A stretch of DNA of 64,000 bases from Candidatus Aminicenantota bacterium (GCA_014360015.1 JACIYJ010000007.1:1-64000); one strand, 5' to 3'; shown: positions 26,376-36,602, numbered from the stretch's first letter. Notes: generated by a model not told the origin, from the letters alone. Made by a program: numbers and translations.

Positions 26376-29253
26376 CTTTTTTGAATTCTTCGATGAACTG
26401 GTAGAAGTCTACTTCGTTGGCATCCAGTCCATATTTATAGACGTAGCGACCGGCCAGACGGGAGGCAAAAAGCGCTCTAAGGTAGTTTTCCGGAACTCTG
26501 GTCAGGATGCGGTTGACTCCAACCAGCTGGACCAGAGATTTGGGAACGCCAACTTCGATAACTTTCTTCAGAAGAGCCTTATCGTTGAACAGGTCAGAAC
26601 GATTGATGGCGTCTTTGATCTGATTGATTTTCTCACTGATGAGGTCGGTGAGAATGGCTCTCGGGATTCCTTTTCTCTCGTTCTCTTTCCAGATGATTTC
26701 AAATTCCATTCGGGCGTTTTCTCTGATGATATCGATGATTTCCTTGACATACTGTTTACGGAACTCAGATTCTTCCCCGTTCTTAACGCACATCAGCTCA
26801 TCCCATTCCTTGTCGCTCATAGCTAAGCTGGCCAGAACTTCGAGCGAAGACGAAGTGACACCGCCTTTGTTGGCTGAAGCGTCTTTGTAGATGATGACGC
26901 CTTTTTCTTCCAGTCTAAGTCTGGCTTCCTGAGTCAGGAAGAGGTTGGCACCTTCAACGATTATCTTGAACCGTGGCTTGCCGTCTTCATCGAGCCAGGT
27001 CTTCCAGTTGTTGATGTTGATCGAAGCCGGCCGTCCACCACAGGGTACGAAGATATCAGCTTTGAATTTCGGATGGAGATGAAAAGTGTTGCGGAATTCC
27101 AGACCGTTTTCCACTTTCTCGCCATCGGGCAGAACCACATCGCGGTCTTTGATGGTAACGAGGAAGCCCTTTGGTGAAATCAGCGAGCGGTTAAAGTTCT
27201 CTATCATCTTTCTGGCTTTGGCCAGTCTGACGAGCTCCTTGCGGTTAATTCCTTCAGGGTCGTACAGAACGCCTGAACCATCGATGATGGCCAGAATCTT
27301 ATCTTTGGAAATCAGGATTTCGTTGGAGCCAAGGTCGCCATCGGGGCCACCGGTCATAACCTTGGTGATTTTTTCCTCTTTCAGACCGAGTTTTTCCAGG
27401 GCACCAAGAACGTATTCGTGGACAGAGTTGGTAGTCATACCATAACGGTCGTGCGGGATACCACCCATGCTGAGAGGCTTGCCGGTGGTAAAGGCTTTCC
27501 AGAATTTATACCCGCGAACCCTGGCTCTGTAGGCAGCCCATTCCATCAGGTCAGCCGTCCACTCATCAGGACCCAGGAATAGGATGACCTCTTTTCCATA
27601 ATAGTCCACGATGGTGTTATCGGGCATCATCAGGTCGAGCAGTCCGTCAATGTATTTCTTGAAGGCCACAGACATTTTATCGGTGAAACCCCAACGCAAC
27701 AAAATGGTGCCCTTGGAGCCACCTTCAGGAAGGTCCTTATTCTTTCTCTGCTGGGTTAAAGCCAAGTTGTAGTTTTCATCGAAGATGAAATCAGAATTGT
27801 TGAGATAGGTCTGGTAATTGACCGAGCGAACGATTCTGATTCCCCCGCGGGCGATGTCGCGGAAGCGGATATGGAAACCACGCAGTTCTCTGCCGATCAC
27901 ATGGAAAACTCCAAAAGGAGTAACCGGATAATCAACTTTGTTCAGGAACTCAGGGTTGTACATGTAAGCAATGGAAACTTTTTCTTTCTTGTAGAAGTTG
28001 GTTCTCAGGATGGAATTGATGAACTTGATAACTGTTAACAGAATGATTCTGTCCGCTTCCACCTGGACTTCCCTGGAAATCTCTCTGGTTAGAGCCTGGA
28101 CCTGGTCCTCGATCTTACGATCTTTGAACAAAGGATTGAATTTTTTGTCGAAAAGCACAAATAGCTTCTTAACATACTGGTAGTTGTCGATGAGAGCATC
28201 CCAGACTCGATCTTCAGTAAAGGTTTCTTTGGCCAGTCTGATTTTCAGGTCGCGCAGCAGGCCCAGAAGCTCAGGTGAATCTTTTAAAGCCTGAGACAGC
28301 TTGAGATATTCTTCATTGAAGCTACTCAAAAATTGATGACAGAAACTCCAGGCCGAAACACCAAAAACTGTTTCCTGCGCAGTTAGCTTACCTTCCCGGA
28401 AAAGTGCGGACAGCGGGCTTTCAGGAATGACATAAATCAGGCTAATGTCGGAAATCAGGTCGTGAAGTTTTTCCTCGTCGGTGATGTCATCAACGTAGAA
28501 GGTGAAAATCGTTTTACCATTAGCGAAATGTTCAACGTATTTACGTTTGGAAACCAAGCCGTGAGAATTGATCACATCAGAAACATTGATGAAGAAACGC
28601 GGAATGGAATCGCTCTTGCAGACAACTGAAATCCGCAGGGTTTTGTCCTTATCTACATGATTGACTTCGATGTAGGGACTTTCAGAATCTTTGGCCTTTT
28701 TGATAAGGTTCTGATACCGCTCGAAGGTTTCTTTGGGAATCGAAGCTAAGAATTCTTTGTCGGCAATTTTCTTAAGGTCAGTTTCTTCTGGCAGAACGTC
28801 CTGGCTGGCAAACTCTGGTTTGCAGACCACATACCAGCGCAGGTATTCAGCTCCACGCAGCTTTTTGGCTGAACGGTAAGATTGAATGCGAAAATTGGGG
28901 TACTTTTTCTCGATTCTTTCTTCAATCTCGATGGCCCGATAATGATTGTCTTCAACTAAGTACAGAGCTTCATCCTCATGTTCTGTAGCGAAATCGACTC
29001 TGACTTCCTTTTCTCCGCGAAGAGTAGCCAGAATTTCAGCTGACCTCAAAGCTTCAATATGCTTAGCAATGGTTTCAAGTGGTGTTGCCTGGAAATACTG
29101 CTCACTCAAACCAAGGTCGGTACAGAAAAGTTCAATTTCATTCCTGACAGATTCAGCCGGGAAGAAATTGTCTTTGAGAATGATGGCCTCAATTTTCTGA
29201 AGCTGATCTTCAGACAGAAAAGATTTTTCAGCAATTTCTTTTAAAGACTTCAT
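26368..29253 (-). CDS. large NAD-dependent glutamate dehydrogenase
   Basis: Oxidises L-glutamate to 2-oxoglutarate and ammonia with NAD+; 961 residues, close to the 115-kDa class and far larger than the 450-residue hexameric enzymes. The N-terminal 400 residues are a regulatory region. The catalytic part begins near residue 440 with GFHIRFRDIARGGIRIVRS, then LPEGGSKGTILL, PHDRYGMTTNSVHEYV, TGGPDGDLGSNEIL (nucleotide-binding domain), FVPCGGRPASININN and IVEGANLFLTQEAR. ANKGGVTSSSLEVLASLAMS near the C-terminus is strongly conserved in the class. A good ribosome site (AAAGGAG) precedes the ATG. It stands alone and points to amino-acid fermentation or glutamate catabolism. Confidence 0.93.
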   Translation of the reverse strand: MKSLKEIAEKSFLSEDQLQKIEAIILKDNFFPAESVRNEIELFCTDLGLSEQYFQATPLETIAKHIEALRSAEILATLRGEKEVRVDFATEHEDEALYLVEDNHYRAIEIEERIEKKYPNFRIQSYRSAKKLRGAEYLRWYVVCKPEFASQDVLPEETDLKKIADKEFLASIPKETFERYQNLIKKAKDSESPYIEVNHVDKDKTLRISVVCKSDSIPRFFINVSDVINSHGLVSKRKYVEHFANGKTIFTFYVDDITDEEKLHDLISDISLIYVIPESPLSALFREGKLTAQETVFGVSAWSFCHQFLSSFNEEYLKLSQALKDSPELLGLLRDLKIRLAKETFTEDRVWDALIDNYQYVKKLFVLFDKKFNPLFKDRKIEDQVQALTREISREVQVEADRIILLTVIKFINSILRTNFYKKEKVSIAYMYNPEFLNKVDYPVTPFGVFHVIGRELRGFHIRFRDIARGGIRIVRSVNYQTYLNNSDFIFDENYNLALTQQRKNKDLPEGGSKGTILLRWGFTDKMSVAFKKYIDGLLDLMMPDNTIVDYYGKEVILFLGPDEWTADLMEWAAYRARVRGYKFWKAFTTGKPLSMGGIPHDRYGMTTNSVHEYVLGALEKLGLKEEKITKVMTGGPDGDLGSNEILISKDKILAIIDGSGVLYDPEGINRKELVRLAKARKMIENFNRSLISPKGFLVTIKDRDVVLPDGEKVENGLEFRNTFHLHPKFKADIFVPCGGRPASININNWKTWLDEDGKPRFKIIVEGANLFLTQEARLRLEEKGVIIYKDASANKGGVTSSSLEVLASLAMSDKEWDELMCVKNGEESEFRKQYVKEIIDIIRENARMEFEIIWKENERKGIPRAILTDLISEKINQIKDAINRSDLFNDKALLKKVIEVGVPKSLVQLVGVNRILTRVPENYLRALFASRLAGRYVYKYGLDANEVDFYQFIEEFKKAN

Positions 29254-29422
29254 TTAAAACTCCTTTCTTAAAAGAATTTCTCCCTCTTCAGAAGAGTAGG
29301 TTTCTTTCCCCGTTTTAGATATTTTAATTGCTGTTTTTTTATATGGAGCTAAGAAACTATACTCCCCTGAATTAGGACAAATTATATCAAATTAAAGAAA
29401 ATTAGGCAAAAAGATGATCAAA

Positions 29423-29905
29423 TCACTCTGTGTGTCCTACCAGAGCAACTGTCCAGCAGGCGATGGCCTGGCTCTGGCCTATTTCCCCCAGCTTTTCAGC
29501 GGTTTTGGCTTTGATTCCCAGATTCTCTGGCTGGATACCCAGAATTGGGCAGAGACTCGTCTTCATCTCCGGAATAAATGGCGCCAATTTTGGCTTTTCC
29601 AGAATGACCACCGAATCCACGTTGACCACTGAAAACCCGGCTTCTTTGATTTCTTGCATTACCTGACGTAAAAGTTCTAAGCTGGAAATATCTTTATAAG
29701 CCGGATCCGAATCAGGGAATTTCTGACCGATATCTCCCTCTCCTTTTATCCCCAGCAGGGCATCGATGAGGGAATGCACCAGAACATCGCCATCAGAGTG
29801 AGCTAAGCAGCCGAGCTCAAAAGGAATTTTTACTCCACCAATGATCAAAGGTCTTCCCGGCACCAGTCGGTGAAGATCATAGCCCAAACCAACTTTGAGG
29901 TTCAT
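29423..29905 (-). CDS. ispF: 2-C-methyl-D-erythritol 2,4-cyclodiphosphate synthase
   Basis: Fifth step of the MEP isoprenoid pathway. From the ATG at 29905 the protein is 160 residues and begins MNLKVGLGYDLHRL, the normal N-terminus; a GTG at 29914 is also possible. Metal ligands are in GYDLHRL (Asp and His) and the later AHSDGDVLVHSLIDALLG block, followed by DIGQKFPDSDPAYKDISS. It follows the PIN-TRAM gene by a short gap, a pairing seen in other bacteria near ispD. The other MEP gene here, ispE, is at 40.2 kb. Confidence 0.95.
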   Translation of the reverse strand: MNLKVGLGYDLHRLVPGRPLIIGGVKIPFELGCLAHSDGDVLVHSLIDALLGIKGEGDIGQKFPDSDPAYKDISSLELLRQVMQEIKEAGFSVVNVDSVVILEKPKLAPFIPEMKTSLCPILGIQPENLGIKAKTAEKLGEIGQSQAIACWTVALVGHTE

Positions 29906-29919
29906 TAAATTCACCCGAG

Positions 29920-30909
29920 TTAATGCAACTCGCCGTTATAACGGCCGAAAATCATCTTGCCCACCGTCGTTTGAAGGACTGAAGTCACGGTAATGTCAAC
30001 GGTCTGGCCGATCATCCTTCTGGCATTGTCCACCACGACCATGGTTCCGTCGTCCAAGTAAGCCACGCCCTGGTCCTTTTCTTTACCTTCTTTCAGGATG
30101 AAGACCCGCATGGTTTCGCCAGGCAGCACTACCGGCTTAAGGGCATTGGCCAGCTCGTTGATGTTCAATACCTCTATCCCCTGAAGTTTGGCAATCTTAT
30201 TCAGGTTAAAATCGTTGGTTATAATCTTGGCTTTCAAGCTCTTGGCACACTCAATCAACTTGGAATCCACATCCTTGATTTCAGGAAAATCCAGCTCAGA
30301 AATGACCACTCTGACTTTGGAAGTCTTTTGGAGTCTGTCTAAGACTTCCAATCCGCGGCGGCCTCGCTGACGTTTTAAGGGATCGGGAGAGTCGGCCACC
30401 AGCTGCAACTCTTTGAGAATGAATTGGGGCACCACTAAGGCTCCGTCAATGAAACCGGTGTCGCAGACTTCTGCGATACGACCATCTATGATGACCGAAG
30501 TATCCAGCAATTTATAGATATGATCTTCGCCTTTACTCCGGAAAAAATTCACGAAATACCCGGGCTCCAACCACTCGGGTTTTTTTATTCCCAGCAAAAA
30601 GCCAATGTAAGGGAAGGCTATCAGGAAAAAGATGCGGATAAAGGTGGCCATCTCTAAGGTCTGGACAACTGTATGGTAGATGGAACCGAGCAGCCAGCCA
30701 ACCAGAACACCAAGCAGAGTTCCAATCGAAGCAGTCCAGATTATCCTGAACTGAGCCCGGCGCACTCTGGTTTCCAGCAGGATGATTAAAAGCCCAAGGA
30801 CAAAACCAGTCAGAGCACCAGCCTGCCGGCTCAGAATAAAAGGCGGATAAAAATAGCCCGCCGTTGAAATTAAAACAAGGATGGTTAATCTGAATATTAT
30901 AAGTCCCAT
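29920..30909 (-). CDS. membrane PIN-TRAM protein (YacL-like)
   Basis: 329 residues. Four hydrophobic helices (about 1-110) are followed by a PIN nuclease-like domain (about 130-250). Acidic active-site residues appear in [41 protein letters not shown] and [12 protein letters not shown]. The C-terminus (about 260-325) is a TRAM domain ([21 protein letters not shown]...[14 protein letters not shown]). This layout matches Bacillus YacL. A membrane-bound RNase role is likely but unproven. Confidence 0.9.
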   Translation of the reverse strand: MGLIIFRLTILVLISTAGYFYPPFILSRQAGALTGFVLGLLIILLETRVRRAQFRIIWTASIGTLLGVLVGWLLGSIYHTVVQTLEMATFIRIFFLIAFPYIGFLLGIKKPEWLEPGYFVNFFRSKGEDHIYKLLDTSVIIDGRIAEVCDTGFIDGALVVPQFILKELQLVADSPDPLKRQRGRRGLEVLDRLQKTSKVRVVISELDFPEIKDVDSKLIECAKSLKAKIITNDFNLNKIAKLQGIEVLNINELANALKPVVLPGETMRVFILKEGKEKDQGVAYLDDGTMVVVDNARRMIGQTVDITVTSVLQTTVGKMIFGRYNGELH

Positions 30910-30959
30910 ATTAATCCTTCCTTCAGGTTTGTCTTTATTTTACAAAATCGGCAGGAAAA

Positions 30960-32315
30960 TTAAAATACTTCGGCCAGAGCCTTTCTGACTGAGCTCACTC
31001 CGATACACTTTATGCCCTTAAGATTTTCGGTTTCCAGTTGCTGAAGATTGCCTTCAGGCATCAACACCGTTTCAAAACCGAGAGATTTAGCTTCTCTGAC
31101 TCTGGCTAAAGGTTGACTTACCGACCTGATTTCACCACTCAGCCCGACTTCACCAAACACGGCCACTTCTCGCGGCAAAGGCAAATTCTTGACTGAGGAA
31201 ATGACGGCCAAAACGACACCCAGGTCAGCTGCCGGTTCATCTATGGTCAAGCCACCAGCCACATTGAGATAGATATCTTCACCGGCAAAGCTGTAACCTA
31301 CCTTTTTCTCCACCAAGGCAAGTAGCATGGATACTCGATAATGATCCAATCCAATGGACATACGCCGCGGATTGCCCATAAAAAGAGTGGAAGAGACCAG
31401 AGCCTGAATTTCTACCAGCAGCGGCCTCGAGCCTTTGATGGTGGATACTACTACACTGCCGGGTTCGTTCTGAGGTCTTTCTCTCAGGAAAAAAGCTGAG
31501 GGGTTGTCAATGGCCCGGAGACCCGCTTGGCTCATCTCAAAAATGGCCAGCTCCGAAACCGGCCCGAACCGATTTTTGAGCACTCGAAGAACCCGGTGGT
31601 TGTGATCTCTTTCTCCCTCAAACAGGAGCACCACATCAACCATATGCTCGAGCGATTTTGGCCCGGCTAAGGTCCCGTCTTTGGTAATATGGCCGATGAG
31701 AAACACAGGCACCTGATTCTTTTTGGCAAAGCGAAAGACCTGGTTGGTCACTTCTCTGACCTGACTGATGGTCCCAGGGCTTGAAGTCAGATGAGCCGAA
31801 AACATGGTCTGAACAGAATCAATGACCAGGACTCTGGGTTTCATTCGGTCAGCGGCATTGACAATTCTTTCTAAGCTGGTCTCAGCCAGAAGATAAACCT
31901 TCTCGCTTTTAAGACCCAGTCTATCTCCCCTGATTTTAATCTGTTCTAAGGATTCTTCGCCAGAAACGTAAAGCACAGGTTCGTTGCCACTGGCTAAATC
32001 GCGAGACACTTGAAGGAGAAGCGTTGATTTACCGATTCCTGGCTCCCCACCTATTAGTACCACAGAACCCAGGACTAGGCCGCCGCCCAGGACATTGTTT
32101 AACTGCTCAATGCCGACCGGAATTCTCTGGCTGGTGGTTTCTTTAATCTGTTGATACAGGACCGGCTCGCTACTGCCTTCGGGTAATTCCACCAAAGCTT
32201 CATCTTCCAGTTCTTCCATCATGGTGTTCCACTCACCACACTGGCTGCAGCGACCGAGCCACTTGGGCGAGTGGAAACCGCAGTTCTGACAGACAAAGAC
32301 TGTTCTTTTTTTCAT
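30960..32315 (-). CDS. radA: DNA repair protein RadA (Sms)
   Basis: Branch-migration ATPase acting with RecA in recombination, 451 residues. The N-terminal zinc ribbon uses Cys9, 12, 23 and 26 (CQNC...CSQC). The RecA-like core has Walker A GEPGIGKST (90-98), VLVIDSVQTMF (Walker B) and the RadA-specific LKNRFG motif. The last 150 residues are the Lon-protease-like domain (MSIGLDHYRVSMLLALVEKK...VFGEVGLSGEIRSV). It lies 50 bases upstream of the PIN-TRAM gene; radA next to PIN-TRAM occurs elsewhere. Confidence 0.96.
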   Translation of the reverse strand: MKKRTVFVCQNCGFHSPKWLGRCSQCGEWNTMMEELEDEALVELPEGSSEPVLYQQIKETTSQRIPVGIEQLNNVLGGGLVLGSVVLIGGEPGIGKSTLLLQVSRDLASGNEPVLYVSGEESLEQIKIRGDRLGLKSEKVYLLAETSLERIVNAADRMKPRVLVIDSVQTMFSAHLTSSPGTISQVREVTNQVFRFAKKNQVPVFLIGHITKDGTLAGPKSLEHMVDVVLLFEGERDHNHRVLRVLKNRFGPVSELAIFEMSQAGLRAIDNPSAFFLRERPQNEPGSVVVSTIKGSRPLLVEIQALVSSTLFMGNPRRMSIGLDHYRVSMLLALVEKKVGYSFAGEDIYLNVAGGLTIDEPAADLGVVLAVISSVKNLPLPREVAVFGEVGLSGEIRSVSQPLARVREAKSLGFETVLMPEGNLQQLETENLKGIKCIGVSSVRKALAEVF

Positions 32316-32340
32316 TTCAATATCTTTTCATCCTGATTTC

Positions 32341-33654
32341 TCATCTTAGTTCAAAGCCGAGACCAAAGAAAAACTCCCGCTTCGAGGCTAAGGTAAAATC
32401 ATCCAGACCTAAAAGCAAATAAATGTTTTTAGTGGGATAAATTCGGCCGTAAGCTCTGAACTGCGGTCGCGGTTGCCGGTTAAAGTCAAAGCCCTCGGCA
32501 CTAAGAACCAATCTGTTTTTTAAAAGAAACCAATCAAAACCAGATCCAAACTTTGATTCAATCACACCCATTCTGAGCACCAGATTCCTGAACTTCCAGC
32601 CACCCTGAACTGAGTAGACAAATTTATCCTGCCAGGGATTATGAATGACTCCGGCGGTGAAAATTGCCTGATTCTTCCAGATCAAGCCTCCATATAGTCC
32701 ACCTTTAAACAATTCACTTTCGCCATAATAAGTGCCCTGGACTCCTGCCACCGGCTGTATAGATGAAATAGATGAAGCGATTTTTCGAACCTGCTCCACA
32801 GTTGTTCTGGTTTCATCATAAAGGCTTGGTTCATTAACCAGCTTCCCCACAGTACCCTCACCCTTTTCTATTTTTTCTAAAGTGCTGTTCAGACTTTCCA
32901 GTGTTTGTTCTAATTTATTTAGAGCTTCTCTTAGTCTGTTCAGATTGTCTTTTACCCCGGCTCTATTATCGCTGACCAGGCCCTGAATTTCCTTCAAGGT
33001 CTCCTGGACGCTGGCGGAAACTTTGTCTACCTCCTGATTCAAATTGTCGAAGGCTTTGCCAGAATTTTCAATCGTCTGGTGGACCGAAGTTTTATTTTCT
33101 CTAACCAGACTATCAAGTTCAGTGGTCAAGGATTCCAGATGCTCGAGCGTTTTTCTTAGATTTGGCCCAAGGTCTTTACTGAGAACACTATTGATAGAAT
33201 TGCTGACCTTCTTAATCTCTTCACCCATCGATAGAAAAAGTGTCCCAAGCTGATCAAAGCTGATGGGTGGGAGAGAATCCATGATTTCTTCTGGTTCATA
33301 AAAAGTCTCTTCTTTCCCTGGAACTATTTCTACATACTTTTCTCCAAGAATTCCGAGGGAAGCTAAGGTGGCTCTCGAACCGTGTGGAATTCGGTAATTG
33401 GGATAGATGCTCATAGTGACTTTGGCTCGGCGACCATCAAGAGCTATGTCTTTAACCAGCCCGATTTTGATCCCGGCCATTTTGACCGCCGCATTTTTTT
33501 CCAGTCCGAGAGCTGAATCAAAAACCGCATAGACCCTGTATCCTTGTTTTCTGAACAGTTCCTGAACATCTCCGACAAAAAGAATCAACAAGGCCAGGAT
33601 TAAGAATACCCCTGAAAGGAAAATCCCGACTCTTACTTCTCTCTTCATAATCAT
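32341..33654 (-). CDS. mlaD: MlaD/MCE-domain lipid transport protein with long C-terminal region
   Basis: Substrate-binding part of an Mla-type phospholipid transporter, 437 residues. One N-terminal helix (about 8-27) anchors it in the inner membrane. A single MCE domain (about 38-115) follows, with VYAVFDSALGLEKNAAVKMAG, GLVKDIAL and GILGEKYVEIVPG. Residues 130-290 are a long coiled coil rich in Leu, Glu and Asn. The last 130 residues are alternating amphipathic strands ending FFFGLGFELR, like a membrane beta-sheet. The coil could bridge the periplasm. The gene is last in the mlaE-mlaF-mlaD run. Confidence 0.88.
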   Translation of the reverse strand: MIMKREVRVGIFLSGVFLILALLILFVGDVQELFRKQGYRVYAVFDSALGLEKNAAVKMAGIKIGLVKDIALDGRRAKVTMSIYPNYRIPHGSRATLASLGILGEKYVEIVPGKEETFYEPEEIMDSLPPISFDQLGTLFLSMGEEIKKVSNSINSVLSKDLGPNLRKTLEHLESLTTELDSLVRENKTSVHQTIENSGKAFDNLNQEVDKVSASVQETLKEIQGLVSDNRAGVKDNLNRLREALNKLEQTLESLNSTLEKIEKGEGTVGKLVNEPSLYDETRTTVEQVRKIASSISSIQPVAGVQGTYYGESELFKGGLYGGLIWKNQAIFTAGVIHNPWQDKFVYSVQGGWKFRNLVLRMGVIESKFGSGFDWFLLKNRLVLSAEGFDFNRQPRPQFRAYGRIYPTKNIYLLLGLDDFTLASKREFFFGLGFELR

Positions 33655-33664
33655 AGCTTGCTCC

Positions 33665-34417
33665 TCACCATTCGGCGATGGGGCCGGTGGCCCGACCGTG
33701 AATAAACTGTTGAACCACCGGGTTGGCTGAATTTTTTATCTCTTCGGGTGTGCCGACCTCGATAATCCGACCATCATACAGCATGGCAATCCGGTCCGCG
33801 ACTTTATAAGTGGTATTCATGTCGTGAGTAATGACTATCGACGTTACCTTCAGATCTTTTTTCAACTGCAGGATCAAATCATTGATGGCATCGGCTCTGA
33901 TAGGGTCAAGCCCGGTAGTCGGTTCATCATAAAGAATAATCTCTGGGCTGTAGGCAATGGCCCTGGCTAAACCGACTCTTTTTTTCATTCCGCCAGAGAG
34001 CTCATAAGGGAGCAGATTTTCCACACCTCGTAATCCCACTCTTTCCAGACTGGCGGTTACCATCTCCTTAATCTCCTCCTCAGAAAGATTGGTGTGCCGC
34101 CTTAAACCAAAAGCCACATTCTCAGCCACAGTCAATGAATCAAACAGTGCCGCTCCCTGAAAAAGCATACCAAATTTCCGGCTGAGCTTCATCATTTCCT
34201 CGCTCGAAAGTGAGGTAATCTCCTGCCCGTCAACGAAGATTTTCCCACTATCCGGCTTCATGATGCCGATGATATGTTTGAGCAAAACACTTTTGCCTGA
34301 ACCGCTCTGACCAATGATGACCATGGTCTCACCTGGCTGAATCTCCAGATTAACCCCTTTCAGCACTTTTTTTTCGCCAAAGGATTTATGAAGGTCGACT
34401 ATCTTGATCTTGCTCAT
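33665..34417 (-). CDS. mlaF: Mla-type ABC transporter ATPase
   Basis: ATPase of the lipid transporter, 250 residues. Walker A is GQSGSGKSVLL, the Q-loop is FQGAALFDSLTV, the signature is LSGGMKKR (typical of MlaF/Mkl) and Walker B is IILYDEPTTGLDP. The switch His is in VITHDMNTTYKVADR. The gene sits between the permease and MCE genes with about 10-base gaps, one operon. Confidence 0.95.
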   Translation of the reverse strand: MSKIKIVDLHKSFGEKKVLKGVNLEIQPGETMVIIGQSGSGKSVLLKHIIGIMKPDSGKIFVDGQEITSLSSEEMMKLSRKFGMLFQGAALFDSLTVAENVAFGLRRHTNLSEEEIKEMVTASLERVGLRGVENLLPYELSGGMKKRVGLARAIAYSPEIILYDEPTTGLDPIRADAINDLILQLKKDLKVTSIVITHDMNTTYKVADRIAMLYDGRIIEVGTPEEIKNSANPVVQQFIHGRATGPIAEW

Positions 34418-34429
34418 TTTTTTATTTTT

Positions 34430-35215
34430 TTATTTCAAGGTTGCCGGGAGAATCTTGCTGAGGAAGAAATTAAGAATGAGAATAGAGATGCTGGCCACCA
34501 CCACTGATTTGGTCGTTGCCCGGCCCACGCCTTCAGCTCCACCTTCAGTCGTCATCCCCTGCCAGCAGCCCACAATGGCGATAACCAAACCGAAGACCAC
34601 AGCTTTGATCAATCCAACCGATACGTCCCAAATCTCAAAATACTTTAAGGTATTTTGAACGTATAATGTCTGATTGACGTGCATCAAATAAACATTGTAA
34701 GTAAAACCACCAAATATCCCGATAACATCTCCATATAGGGTGAGACAGGGGACCATGATCAAACTGGCCAGAACCCGTGGTACCACCAGATATTTGATAG
34801 GACTGGCTCCAAGACTTAATAGGGCGTCTATCTGCTCGGTTATTTTCATCGTCCCGATTTCGGCAGCCATGGCTGAACCAACCCGGCCAGCCACCATCAA
34901 GCCGACTAAAATAGGAATTAACTCGCGACAGAGACCAACAGCGATGATCGGTCCACCCTGAGATTCAGAACCTGGACCGATATAGCGATGAAAGGCTAAA
35001 TAAGTCTGAAGGCCAAAAACCAGTCCACCAAAAGCGGCGGTCAGAGATACCACCGGTAGAGAATTAACCCCGACTTCTTCCAGTTGCTGAAGAAAAATCC
35101 TTTTTTCAAAAGGCTTCTGAAAGATACCTTTTACTGCTTGAACCGTGAGCTCAAAGACCTGGCCGAGTTCATAAAAAAAGTTATTCAGAAAAGGTATCCA
35201 GATCTGCTTTTCCAT
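34430..35215 (-). CDS. mlaE: MlaE-family lipid transporter permease
   Basis: Inner-membrane permease of 261 residues with five or six hydrophobic segments. The MlaE family blocks GGLVFGLQTYL, LIPILVGLMVAGRVGSAMAAEIGTMKITEQIDAL and the C-terminal GCWQGMTTEGGAEGVGRATTKSVVVAS are all present. It is the first of the three mla genes and starts ten bases after dnaB ends, so it may be read from the dnaB transcript. Direction of lipid flow cannot be told. Confidence 0.95.
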   Translation of the reverse strand: MEKQIWIPFLNNFFYELGQVFELTVQAVKGIFQKPFEKRIFLQQLEEVGVNSLPVVSLTAAFGGLVFGLQTYLAFHRYIGPGSESQGGPIIAVGLCRELIPILVGLMVAGRVGSAMAAEIGTMKITEQIDALLSLGASPIKYLVVPRVLASLIMVPCLTLYGDVIGIFGGFTYNVYLMHVNQTLYVQNTLKYFEIWDVSVGLIKAVVFGLVIAIVGCWQGMTTEGGAEGVGRATTKSVVVASISILILNFFLSKILPATLK

Positions 35216-35224
35216 CTTGCTAAC

Positions 35225-36589
35225 TCAAGCTTCCTCTTCGCCCTTATAGCTGAAATCCATGTTTACAAATTTGGCATATTCTCTGAGGAATACCAGTGGC
35301 ACTGTTCCCAGAGGACCGTTTCTCTGCTTGGCCACGCTGACTTCGGCTATTCCTTTGATGGCTTCATCTTCAGGATGATAGTATTCCGGACGATAGATAA
35401 AGATGACCACATCGGCATCCTGCTCAATGGCTCCGGATTCTCTGAGGTCAGAAAGCATCGGTTTGGGTTCTTTTCTCATTTTCTCCGGAGCCCGGCTCAG
35501 CTGGGAAATGCCAACTACCGGAATTTGCAGCTCCTTGGCCAGCTCTTTGAGCGACCTGGAGATAAACGACATTTCCTGGTTACGGTTTTCAAACCGGCCT
35601 CCAGTTCTCATCAGCTGGATGTAATCGACAAAGACGATGTCCAGATGGCCTTCCATTTTCAATCGACGGCACTTGGCCTTCATCTCCATCACGGTTAAAG
35701 CTGGAGATTCGTCGATGTAAATCCTGGCCTGGGAAAGGGTTTCGGCAGCCAGCCTCAGCCTTTCAAATTCTCTTTCACTGATAAAACCCGACCTGGCTTT
35801 CTTGATGTCTACCTGGGCTTCAGAGCAGAGCAAGCGCAAAACCACCTGCTCTTTGGCCATTTCTATCGAAAAGAACCCAGCATAATATTCCGTTCTTAAG
35901 CCAACATGCTGGGCAATGTTCAGGGCTAACGCGGTTTTTCCCATTGATGGACGAGCGGCCAGAACGATGAATTCTGAAGGATGGAAGCCAGCCGTAAGGT
36001 TGTCGAGGTCGATAAAGCCCGTAGGTATTCCGGTAACCGCTTCCCGGCGCTCAGCTAATTTCCTGATGGTCTCCAGCATGGAGGGTGCCAGGGCGCTGAC
36101 TGGGACAAAGCCGGGCTTGATCTTTTCTTCAGCAATTTCCACAATCGCTTGCTGAGCTTCGCTGATCAGGGTGTCTGGGTCAACCTGCTGTTCATAAGAA
36201 GTGTTGATGATTTTAGCTGAAGACAGGATAAGTTTTCTCAGTAAAGATTTCTCTTTGATGATCTGAACATAGTATTCGATGTTCAGGCTGCGAGGAACTC
36301 CATCCATCAACGAGGCTAAATAAGCGGCACCTCCGATTTCCTCCAAGGAACCCGATTTCTGGATTTCTTCGCTCAAAGTCAGAAGGTCTATGGGTTGACC
36401 TTTGTCCATCAGAGCAATCATCTTTTCCAGAATCAGGCGATGGGCGTCTTTGTAAAAATCTTCTGGAGTCAGCAAAGACAGGACCACGTTCAGGTAGCTG
36501 TTGTTAACCAGTATCCCACCCAGAACAGTTTTTTCCGCTTCCAGGCTGTGAGGCGGGGTCTTCTTGAGGACGGTTAAATCTACTTCCAT
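35225..36589 (-). CDS. dnaB: replicative DNA helicase DnaB
   Basis: Hexameric helicase that unwinds DNA at the replication fork, 454 residues. N-terminal helical domain (PHSLEAEKTVLGGILVN), linker, and RecA-like ATPase with Walker A ARPSMGKTALALNIA. Later motifs include FSIEMAKEQVVLRLL, IVFVDYIQLMRTGG and DLRESGAIEQDADVVIFIYRPEYY. No intein. It follows rplI, the common rpsF-rpsR-rplI-dnaB order. Confidence 0.97.
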   Translation of the reverse strand: MEVDLTVLKKTPPHSLEAEKTVLGGILVNNSYLNVVLSLLTPEDFYKDAHRLILEKMIALMDKGQPIDLLTLSEEIQKSGSLEEIGGAAYLASLMDGVPRSLNIEYYVQIIKEKSLLRKLILSSAKIINTSYEQQVDPDTLISEAQQAIVEIAEEKIKPGFVPVSALAPSMLETIRKLAERREAVTGIPTGFIDLDNLTAGFHPSEFIVLAARPSMGKTALALNIAQHVGLRTEYYAGFFSIEMAKEQVVLRLLCSEAQVDIKKARSGFISEREFERLRLAAETLSQARIYIDESPALTVMEMKAKCRRLKMEGHLDIVFVDYIQLMRTGGRFENRNQEMSFISRSLKELAKELQIPVVGISQLSRAPEKMRKEPKPMLSDLRESGAIEQDADVVIFIYRPEYYHPEDEAIKGIAEVSVAKQRNGPLGTVPLVFLREYAKFVNMDFSYKGEEEA

Positions 36590-36602
36590 GCTCGCTCTCT
36601 TT

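Noticed and set aside
35084-35698. 204-codon frame antisense to mlaE and dnaB
   Set aside because: It crosses the junction of two certain genes on the other strand and has no recognisable domain or ribosome site.
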